From an uncultured Bacteroidales bacterium (GTDB lineage: Bacteria > Bacteroidota > Bacteroidia > Bacteroidales > Paludibacteraceae), in assembly GCA_937907165.1 (NCBI GenBank), contig CALCUH010000082.1, positions 1-20,672 on the forward strand: DNA of 20,672 bases, in the 5' to 3' direction. The notes beneath the pieces are model-generated. The model did not search any database. It saw nothing but the letters and a program-made list of their open reading frames with translations, and was not told where the DNA came from. This document shows, one piece after another, positions 1 through 5,776 of the stretch (the first letter of the stretch is position 1; each line of letters begins with the position of its first letter). A program made the position numbers and the translations under genes.

Positions 1-2
1 CC

Positions 3-323
3 CGCCACACCGATTCGCTTTCTTATGGGGAGTTGGTGACCGCTGTGGTCGCCTTGTTGAAGCCGACTGGACGTTTCTCTGTCATTGTTCCCACCTCCGA
101 ATTTGCGGATATGGAACGCATCGCCTCTGTGGCGGGTCTGCATTGCGTGCGTCGCACGGATGTCCTGCCTACGCCCACGTCGGGGTCGAAGCGTGTCTTG
201 GCGGAGTTCTCTTTCGTGGAGGCGGAATGCCTTCGTGGCGAACTGGTAATAGAGGAGGGTGGAAGGCATATCTATTCGGAGACGTACAAAAAGCTCACCT
301 CCGAGTTTTACCTGAAAATGTGA
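3..323 (+). CDS. trmN6: tRNA1(Val) (adenine(37)-N6)-methyltransferase, C-terminal part (5' end outside window)
   Basis: Partial gene: the reading frame is open from the first bases, so the true start lies upstream of the window. The visible ~106 residues begin RHTDSLSYGELV and contain a VALLKPTGRFSVIVP strand-helix segment, an RRTDVLPTPTSGSKRVLAEF segment, and a YSETYKKLTSEFYLKM C-terminus. These match the end of the YfiC/TrmN6 Rossmann-fold methyltransferases of Bacteroidota, which use S-adenosylmethionine to methylate N6 of A37 in tRNA1(Val) in the cytoplasm. The SAM-binding and NPPY catalytic motifs would be in the missing N-terminal part, so activity cannot be judged here. The stop codon is 4 nt before mutY, suggesting co-transcription. 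Family assignment is by recalled similarity; I consider it firm. Confidence 0.88.
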   Translation, partial: RHTDSLSYGELVTAVVALLKPTGRFSVIVPTSEFADMERIASVAGLHCVRRTDVLPTPTSGSKRVLAEFSFVEAECLRGELVIEEGGRHIYSETYKKLTSEFYLKM

Positions 324-327
324 AGCC

Positions 328-1365
328 ATGGATTTCTCCCGGAAACTGATAGAATGGTATTTGCGTGACGGACGAGATTTGCCGTGGCGCCAAACCAAGG
401 ACCCCTATAAGATTTGGGTATCGGAGATTATCCTGCAGCAGACGAGGGTCGCGCAGGGCATGGAGTATTATTTCCGTTTTATTGAGCGTTTCCCAGACGT
501 GAAAGTTTTGGCGGCTGCCTCGGAAGATGAGGTTTTGAAACTCTGGCAAGGTTTGGGTTACTACAGCCGTGCCCGCAATATGCGTGAGGCGGCTAAGAGC
601 GTGGCGGAAAAGTTCGGGGGTGTTTTCCCGAAGGAATATGCGGATGTGCGTGCCTTGAAAGGGGTGGGAGACTATACCGCCGCTGCGATATGCTCTTTCG
701 CCTACGATTTGCCCTATCCGGCCGTTGACGGAAACGCCTACCGTGTCTTGTCGCGTGTCTTCCGTGTGGATGACTGCATTGATACGCCCCAAGGGAAGCG
801 CGCCTTTGCGGAGCTCTCCTTGGAGGTGATGGATAAGAGACGTCCAGCCTTGTATAATCAGGCGATGATGGACTTGGGGGCGACCGTCTGCTTGCCTGCC
901 GCACCCGATTGCGAGGCTTGCCCCTTGAAGGAAGGCTGCGCGCTCAGTGGCTCGTCGGAGGTATCGGACTATCCGAAGAAGGGAAAGAAGGTCGTGTCGC
1001 GCGACCGCTACTTCGTCTATCTGGCGGTGGAGGATGGAGGGAAGACTTATTTGCGCCGTAGGGAAGGAAAAGATATCTGGAAAGGATTGTACGAATATCC
1101 GATGGTGGAACTTCCCGCACCATTGTCAGAGATGGCGGACCAAGCGTGGATGACGCCTTTGGCGGAAGAGTTCTCCGACTTGCTTCTCCTTGGAGAGCCT
1201 GTGATGAAAAAGCATGTGTTGACCCATCAAAATATCCATGCCGTATTCTTCCGAGCGGAGGGTCATTTCTTGCGCCGCGCGGATTCCGTCTACATTGAAG
1301 TGGAGAAGGAGAAGTTGGGAGAATATGCGGTGTCGAGGCTGATGGAGAGATATCTTTCGGAATAG
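328..1365 (+). CDS. mutY: A/G-specific adenine DNA glycosylase MutY
   Basis: This is a cytoplasmic base-excision repair enzyme that removes adenine mispaired with 8-oxoguanine or guanine. The 345-residue length is normal for the family. Visible features in order: LPWR (18-21); SEIILQQTRV with the catalytic Glu33; the helix-hairpin-helix LKGVGDYTAAAI (~110-121); catalytic Asp134 in PAVDGN; four [4Fe-4S] cysteines C188, C195, C198 and C204 with the expected C-x6-C-x2-C-x5-C spacing; then a C-terminal NUDIX-like 8-oxoG recognition domain (~225-340) with YLRRREGKDIWKGLYEYP and a conserved LTHQNIHAVFF stretch. All catalytic and cluster residues are present, so it looks functional. The start is ATG, 4 nt after the stop of the methyltransferase gene, so the two are probably co-transcribed. 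It is housekeeping and unrelated to the carbohydrate genes that follow. Confidence 0.97.
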   Translation: MDFSRKLIEWYLRDGRDLPWRQTKDPYKIWVSEIILQQTRVAQGMEYYFRFIERFPDVKVLAAASEDEVLKLWQGLGYYSRARNMREAAKSVAEKFGGVFPKEYADVRALKGVGDYTAAAICSFAYDLPYPAVDGNAYRVLSRVFRVDDCIDTPQGKRAFAELSLEVMDKRRPALYNQAMMDLGATVCLPAAPDCEACPLKEGCALSGSSEVSDYPKKGKKVVSRDRYFVYLAVEDGGKTYLRRREGKDIWKGLYEYPMVELPAPLSEMADQAWMTPLAEEFSDLLLLGEPVMKKHVLTHQNIHAVFFRAEGHFLRRADSVYIEVEKEKLGEYAVSRLMERYLSE

Positions 1366-1407
1366 GCGATAGGTATGATATTTTTGAGTTTATATTATCT
1401 GAAAAAT

Positions 1408-1437
1408 ATATCCGAACGGATATGTCATGATTTTTTT
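1408..1437. promoter_or_regulatory. Palindrome ATATCCG-AA-CGGATAT upstream of the first GH5 promoter, followed by a T run
   Basis: Perfect 7-bp arms at 1408-1414 and 1417-1423 separated by two A's, then seven T's at 1431-1437. The palindrome is centred about 40 bp upstream of the TAnnTTTG element at 1455, a plausible place for an activator or repressor site. As RNA it could instead fold as a 6-bp stem with a GAAC loop and act as a weak terminator for mutY, although seven bases separate the stem from the T run. The two readings cannot be separated from the sequence. Confidence 0.4.
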
Positions 1438-1454
1438 ATTTAGAAAAAACCTCT

Positions 1455-1462
1455 TACATTTG
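1455..1462 (+). promoter_or_regulatory. Bacteroidota-type -7 element (TACATTTG) for the tandem GH5 gene
   Basis: TACATTTG is a full match to the Bacteroidota sigma-ABfr -7 consensus TAnnTTTG. A T-rich stretch at 1431-1440 lies at about the -33 distance, although a clean TTTG is absent. The predicted transcription start is near 1469, giving a leader of about 80 nt before the ATG at 1548. An imperfect inverted repeat occupies 1465-1500 directly at the predicted start. Confidence 0.55.
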
Positions 1463-1464
1463 CC

Positions 1465-1500
1465 ATCGTTTGTATTTATGGACGATAAATAGATAACGAT
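1465..1500 (+). repeat. Imperfect inverted repeat in the leader of the tandem GH5 gene
   Basis: Arms ATCGTT (1465-1470) with AACGAT (1495-1500) and TATTTAT (1473-1479) with ATAAATA (1485-1491), separated by a 2/3-nt internal loop and a 5-nt apical loop. All 13 pairs are Watson-Crick. It sits at the predicted transcription start, so it may be an operator or a 5' mRNA stem-loop that affects stability. No function can be assigned. Confidence 0.45.
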
Positions 1501-1547
1501 ATGTTAAATCCAAATACTATTATTGTTAATGTTTAAAGTATAAATGT

Positions 1548-3869
1548 ATGAATGCGAAATCAATGTTGGGAGCGATGGTAATGCTGGCTGCGTCGCTTTT
1601 CCTACCTTTCGAAATGGCCGGTCAAAATCAGAAGAATGAAATGTTGAAATCGGGTTATTCCTATCCTGAAGGTTCTCCTGTGTTCCATAACGGGCAATTG
1701 TCCGTCAGTGGGACTAACTTGGTAAGCGAATGCGGTAAGGTGGTCCAGTTGAGGGGAATGAGTTCCCACGGTCTGGCTTGGACGCCTGCGTGTTATACGG
1801 AAGAGTCCCTCACCTCTTTGGTGAACGATTGGAACGTAGACATTTTCCGTTTGGCGATCTACACCCATGAGTGGGGAGGCTATTGCCAGACAGGTAGTCA
1901 ACAATGGAAAACTCCGGAAGAGTACAATAAGTTCATAGATGATTTGGTGGACATTTGTGGGAAGTTGGGAATATATTGTATCATCGATTGGCACGTGTTG
2001 AACGAAGGTAGCGGTAATCCTAACACCACGTTGGAGTATGCGGTTCCTTTTTGGGAGTATATGTCCCAAAAACACAAGGATGATAAGCATGTGCTCTATG
2101 AGATCTGTAACGAGCCTAACGGAATGAACGTGAAGTGGGAGACCGTAAAGAAGTATGCGGACACGATTATTCCTATCATCCGCAAGAACGACCCTGACAA
2201 GATTATCATCTGCGGTTCTCCGACATGGAGTCAGGATGTGGATAAGGCAGCCGAGGATCCTTTGCAATATGACAATGTGATGTATTCCTTGCACTTCTAT
2301 TCCGGCACTCACGACTCATACTTGCGCGACAAGGCGGAAGTGGCGATGAATAAGGGATTGGCCATTTTCGTGACCGAGTGTGGCACCTCTGCGGCAAGTG
2401 GAAACGGAGGCGTCTTCTCTGATGAATTTGACGAATGGGTGGATTGGATGAATAAGTTCAAAATCAGTTGGCTGGATTGGAGTTTCGTTGACAAAAACGA
2501 GACATCTGCGGGTTTAAATCCAGGTGCCGTCAGTGCGAAAAATTGGACGGATGTCTCCAACTCTGGCCGTTATATCATGAAGAAGTTATGGGAGCCTAAG
2601 GGCTATGAGTCCTGTGAGGGTGTGGAAATTCCACAAAGGGAATACAAGGAGACCTATGCCGCATTGCCGGCCATCACTCCGCAAAAAGGTTCGGCTGCGT
2701 ATCATAACGGAAGACTTCATGTCGATGGTTCCCGCATAGTGAACGAGTGTGATAAGGATGTGCAGTTGAGGGGAGTGAGCGCTGGAAATTTGTCCCGTTC
2801 GTGGAGATGCTATACGAAAGACGCTATCGGAAGTTTCGTGAACGATTGGAACGTCAGCCTCTTCAGAATACCAGTTCCCACAAAAGGCAACACCGGTTAT
2901 TGTGATGTGAGCGAAGACACGTGGAAGGAATCGACCCAAGAATACCAAGACTTCTTGGACGATGTCTTGTCAACATGCGAATCCAATGGTATCTATACCG
3001 TTTTGGACTGGTACGTTACAGAAGGAGATCCGAAGGCATCGTTCAAAGATGCAGTCGCTTTCTGGCGTTTCGCTGCGCAACGTTATAAGAAATTCGACCA
3101 TGTGCTCTTTGAAATCTGCAGCGGATCGAAAGTGGAATGGAGTGTGATGAAGGAATATGCGGATAGTATCATTTCGGTTATCCGCTCGTATGATCCAACT
3201 AGGGTGGTGATATGCGGCATGCCTAATCTGAATCGAGATTTGGACGCTGTCGCAGCGGATCCGTTGAAGCATGACAATGTGATTTATGGTGTGAGCCTTT
3301 TCTCAGGTAATGATGAAAGTGCGATGCGAAGTAAAATAGAATCTTTGAGGGAGAAGAAACTACCTTTCTTTGTCTCAGAATTCAGTCTGTTGTCTTCGTC
3401 TGGTTCCACCAGTATAGATGAGAAAGAAGCTGAAACCATGATTACTTGGATGAACGAGAATAAGATCAGTTGGGCGAATACCCAATACTCCGATGCTGGT
3501 GAAGCCACCTCTATGTTGAATAAGGGGGCATGTACAACAAAGGATTGGAGTTCTGTGACTAATTACGGAGAGTTCATCAAGGCGAAACTCCAAGAAAAGA
3601 ACCCGTTCGAGTCCTGTGTGGATGGGGTGGAAGATGTGCCGTTCGCCGATCTGATCGGTTATTATCCTAATCCTGTGGAGAATGAGTTCAGTGTCGTTTT
3701 GCCTGATGGAGTTGTGGCTGATGGCGTGCGGATTTTCGATTTCATGGGAAGGATGGTTTACGAGACGAACGCTATGAATATGAACTTGTCTATGTTGACG
3801 CCTGGCGTATATTATGTGAAGGTCATCTTCCCAGAGGGCGTTTCCGTGAAGAAAATTTTGAAGCAGTAA
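1548..3869 (+). CDS. Secreted tandem GH5 protein: active GH5_2 cellulase, degenerate GH5 module, T9SS sorting domain
   Basis: 773 residues. Signal peptide ~1-25 (hydrophobic core, AGQ end). Module 1 (~40-350) is a GH5 subfamily 2-like beta-1,4-glucanase: LSVSGTNLV and VQLRGMSSHG lead-in, DWH at 147-149, acid/base Glu189 in NEP (188-190), HFY at 249-251, nucleophile Glu277 in TECGT, and the WLDWSFVDKNE aromatic segment (308-318). Module 2 (~380-685) aligns along its length but has DWY (487-489), SGS (525-527) where NEP is expected with about three residues deleted, SLF for HFY (583-585), and only the nucleophile-equivalent Glu611. It should be catalytically dead or severely impaired. The C-terminus (~703-773) starts YYPNPVENEF and ends GVYYVKV...KKILKQ, a type A T9SS sorting domain, so the protein should cross the outer membrane. 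It is a single-gene unit with its own promoter and terminator. Substrate (cellulose, mixed-linkage glucan or similar) is inferred. Confidence 0.92.
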   Translation: MNAKSMLGAMVMLAASLFLPFEMAGQNQKNEMLKSGYSYPEGSPVFHNGQLSVSGTNLVSECGKVVQLRGMSSHGLAWTPACYTEESLTSLVNDWNVDIFRLAIYTHEWGGYCQTGSQQWKTPEEYNKFIDDLVDICGKLGIYCIIDWHVLNEGSGNPNTTLEYAVPFWEYMSQKHKDDKHVLYEICNEPNGMNVKWETVKKYADTIIPIIRKNDPDKIIICGSPTWSQDVDKAAEDPLQYDNVMYSLHFYSGTHDSYLRDKAEVAMNKGLAIFVTECGTSAASGNGGVFSDEFDEWVDWMNKFKISWLDWSFVDKNETSAGLNPGAVSAKNWTDVSNSGRYIMKKLWEPKGYESCEGVEIPQREYKETYAALPAITPQKGSAAYHNGRLHVDGSRIVNECDKDVQLRGVSAGNLSRSWRCYTKDAIGSFVNDWNVSLFRIPVPTKGNTGYCDVSEDTWKESTQEYQDFLDDVLSTCESNGIYTVLDWYVTEGDPKASFKDAVAFWRFAAQRYKKFDHVLFEICSGSKVEWSVMKEYADSIISVIRSYDPTRVVICGMPNLNRDLDAVAADPLKHDNVIYGVSLFSGNDESAMRSKIESLREKKLPFFVSEFSLLSSSGSTSIDEKEAETMITWMNENKISWANTQYSDAGEATSMLNKGACTTKDWSSVTNYGEFIKAKLQEKNPFESCVDGVEDVPFADLIGYYPNPVENEFSVVLPDGVVADGVRIFDFMGRMVYETNAMNMNLSMLTPGVYYVKVIFPEGVSVKKILKQ

Positions 3870-3890
3870 GATAAATTCTTATTGGCATAT

Positions 3891-3930
3891 AAACGGGTCA
3901 TTCCAAACGCAATGGAATGACCCGTTTTTT
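3891..3930 (+). terminator. Strong intrinsic terminator after the tandem GH5 gene
   Basis: A perfect 15-bp stem (3891-3905 with 3913-3927), a 7-nt loop AACGCAA, and T's at 3925-3930 overlapping the stem end. It begins 22 nt after the stop codon. The A-run on the 5' side could also let it work in the opposite direction. Confidence 0.92.
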
Positions 3931-4015
3931 AGGTTTTAGAGTTCTTCATGCTAGTTAATTTGGGAAAATGGCAACAAAATGGCATGATAATAATTCAATT
4001 GATGCGCCATCGATT

Positions 4016-4045
4016 TTTGTTTGTATGAAAAAAAATATATTTTTG
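4016..4045 (+). promoter_or_regulatory. Promoter of the lipoprotein/outer-membrane protein pair
   Basis: TTTG at 4016-4019 (-33 type) is followed after 18 nt by TATTTTTG at 4038-4045, matching TAnnTTTG. The predicted transcription start is near 4052, only about 13 nt before the ATG at 4065, so the leader would be very short. Confidence 0.6.
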
Positions 4046-4064
4046 CGGTGAAAAACATTGTTCC

Positions 4065-4562
4065 ATGAAGAATATGAATATCAGATTGTTGTCATGTGGC
4101 GCATTATTGTTAAGCCTTCTTTCAGTAAGTTGCAAAACGGCACAACCACAGGCTCCGTTCTCTTATGAAGAGAGCAGCCATTCTTACACTCCGACGACTA
4201 CCACGAAAGGAATAGTCATGAACCCTCTCATCGCTGATTTACAGGTAATTGGCACCGAGCGAATCTCTTATCGTGAGACGTTTGAGGTCGCTTTGGATCA
4301 GTCGTCCGTGGGCAGAATCGAGGGGTATAAGAACCTCGCTCTTTCCCATGCCGAGAAGGAGTATAAGGCCGACGTCATTCTCGACGCCAAGTTCGATGTG
4401 CGCGCTGACGATAAGGAGGTGGAGATTATCGTTTCCGGCTATCCTGCGGTTTATAAGAATTTCCGCAATGCGACGAAAAAGGATAAATGGATGATAAGAT
4501 TGTATAGGTCTTTGAATAATGTGCAGGATTTATCTGATGAGACAATAAAAATAACACAATAA
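4065..4562 (+). CDS. Hypothetical lipoprotein, first gene of a two-gene unit
   Basis: 165 residues. The N-terminus is a lipoprotein signal peptide: basic start, hydrophobic core LLSCGALLLSLLSVSC, with LSVSC as the lipobox and Cys23 as the lipidated residue. A Pro/Thr/Ser-rich linker (~25-47, including TPTTTTKG) follows, then a compact mixed alpha/beta domain (~50-150) with the segments IVMNPLIADLQV, AEKEYKADVILDAKFDV and EIIVSGYPAVYKNFRN. The last two resemble segments I recall from uncharacterised Bacteroidales lipoproteins, but no function is known to me. ATG at 4065 fits the promoter; the in-frame ATG at 4074 would give a slightly shorter signal peptide. The outer-membrane protein gene starts 11 nt downstream, so the two are almost certainly co-transcribed and may act together in the envelope. 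Confidence 0.82.
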   Translation: MKNMNIRLLSCGALLLSLLSVSCKTAQPQAPFSYEESSHSYTPTTTTKGIVMNPLIADLQVIGTERISYRETFEVALDQSSVGRIEGYKNLALSHAEKEYKADVILDAKFDVRADDKEVEIIVSGYPAVYKNFRNATKKDKWMIRLYRSLNNVQDLSDETIKITQ

Positions 4563-4573
4563 AACATAGATAG

Positions 4574-5503
4574 ATGAAAAAACAATGCATTTCAATGCTG
4601 GCGTTCCTTGTGACGTTGGCTACATCTTCTTTCGCACAGGATGCGGTTACAGATGAAGCTGTAGAGAGTGGGGTTATCGAAGCTGTAGGGGCGTTGGCTG
4701 ACTCTGCGGAGGCGCAAGTCGAATCCGTCTTGAAGGATTCTTCCGCTAGTGTGGAAACCAAAGTGAAAAAGGTGGAAACTGCGGTCGAGCCGGTTCTCGC
4801 ACCTATAGCTGTCGCCGATTCTGCGGCTGCCGATACTTCCGCAACCGATTCCGCTGAGGTTTACGTGCCTTATGTGCATGGCCTTCTGCTCCGTCCTGAG
4901 TTGGGCGGCGGTTTGATGACGAACAGTAACATCATCGACGATCAGAACTTCGACTTCTCTGTCGGCGTGAATCTCGCCTACCAATTTACTACCCATTTCT
5001 CTATCGGATGGGGTGTCACGCTCTTCATGAATACGATGAAGCTTGATAATTTCGACGAGATCATGTCATGGTCTTTGGAGGAAAAGGAAAATTATAAAGA
5101 CATGAACTTCTTGTTGCCTATCTATTTGATGGGACGTGTGAAATTCAACGAAAAAAAGGTGGCTCCGTTCCTCGATATCCGTTTGGGGTATGCGGTGGGA
5201 TTGAACAAGTACAATTTGAAACGTGATTCTTCCGATCCGGGCATTTCTACCGATAATAGCGGTTTGTTCTTGGAGTTCCAAGGAGGTGTGCAGATTAAGA
5301 ATTTTTCTGTTGGACTTATATTGAACAGATTCGGTTGTAAGGATTTGGATCCAGATTATCGTGAATATCGTGGCTGGGGTAATAGCAAGTACCATAATGT
5401 CTTCGTAGGCTTGAAGGTGGGCTATGATTTCAACCTCGGAATCGGTATCGAGGAAGAGGAACCGGAACCTGAAATGATAAAGGGTGTCGCTGAGGAAGAT
5501 TGA
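4574..5503 (+). CDS. Outer-membrane beta-barrel protein with an Ala/Ser/Val-rich N-terminal linker
   Basis: 309 residues. Signal peptide ~1-21 (LATSSFAQ). Residues ~22-95 are low-complexity, rich in Ala, Ser, Val, Asp and Glu (AVESGVIEAVGALADSAEA and similar), probably an extended or helical periplasmic segment. Residues ~100-290 have alternating hydrophobic/polar strands with aromatic ends (FSVGVNLAYQF, FSIGWGVTLFM, PIYLMGRVKF, FLDIRLGYAVG, LFLEFQGGVQI, FSVGLILNRF, FVGLKVGYDF), typical of an 8-10 stranded OmpW/OmpA-like barrel. The last 20 residues are very acidic (EEEEPEPEM). It is 11 nt behind the lipoprotein gene and followed by a strong terminator. Nothing links it directly to glucan use except position. 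A porin or a structural protein are both possible. Confidence 0.82.
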   Translation: MKKQCISMLAFLVTLATSSFAQDAVTDEAVESGVIEAVGALADSAEAQVESVLKDSSASVETKVKKVETAVEPVLAPIAVADSAAADTSATDSAEVYVPYVHGLLLRPELGGGLMTNSNIIDDQNFDFSVGVNLAYQFTTHFSIGWGVTLFMNTMKLDNFDEIMSWSLEEKENYKDMNFLLPIYLMGRVKFNEKKVAPFLDIRLGYAVGLNKYNLKRDSSDPGISTDNSGLFLEFQGGVQIKNFSVGLILNRFGCKDLDPDYREYRGWGNSKYHNVFVGLKVGYDFNLGIGIEEEEPEPEMIKGVAEED

Positions 5504-5518
5504 CCCCAACACTAAAAT

Positions 5519-5556
5519 AAAAGACCCCGCACTTGTGAAAAGGTGCGGGGTTTTTT
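5519..5556 (+). terminator. Intrinsic terminator after the outer-membrane protein gene
   Basis: GC-rich stem CCCCGCAC (5525-5532) with GTGCGGGG (5543-5550), extendable by a G-U and an A-T pair, a GTGAAAA loop and six T's at 5551-5556. It lies about 20 nt after the stop codon. Confidence 0.93.
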
Positions 5557-5685
5557 GTTGTGCCCGCACATTTATCAGTGGAGTTATAGACGTTCCTTCC
5601 GCTTTTTACCTTGATATCGTCAATTATGGGGATTTAAATCAACTAAATTCTTGTTGTTTTTCGTGAAAATCCTTTGTTAAAAAGT

Positions 5686-5743
5686 GTTGTATAAACCGAA
5701 TATTGTAGTATATTTGTGCAAAGTATGTAGTTACGTCTACATA
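5686..5743 (+). promoter_or_regulatory. Promoter and candidate operator of the cellobiose phosphorylase cluster
   Basis: TATATTTG at 5709-5716 is a full TAnnTTTG match; GTTG at 5686-5689 sits 19 nt upstream as a weak -33 element. The predicted start is near 5723. Exactly there lies a 7-bp inverted repeat, TATGTAG (5724-5730) and CTACATA (5737-5743), with a 6-nt spacer. This could be a repressor operator or a 5' stem-loop on the mRNA. The leader to the ATG is about 54 nt and very AT-rich. The gap 5557-5685 holds nothing I can recognise. Confidence 0.6.
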
Positions 5744-5776
5744 AATTAATGAAATTTAATAATTATTTTTTTTAAT

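Noticed and set aside
1501..1536. 11-codon ORF in the leader of the tandem GH5 gene, ending 11 nt before the main start
   Set aside because: It is too short to support, AT-rich and without a recognisable peptide; the matching 11-nt gap with the leader ORF at 15917 is probably coincidence.
2688..3605. Frameshift or sequencing error as the cause of the altered motifs in the second GH5 module
   Set aside because: The frame is continuous, residues on both sides of each altered motif align well with module 1, and the changes are scattered substitutions plus a small in-frame deletion.
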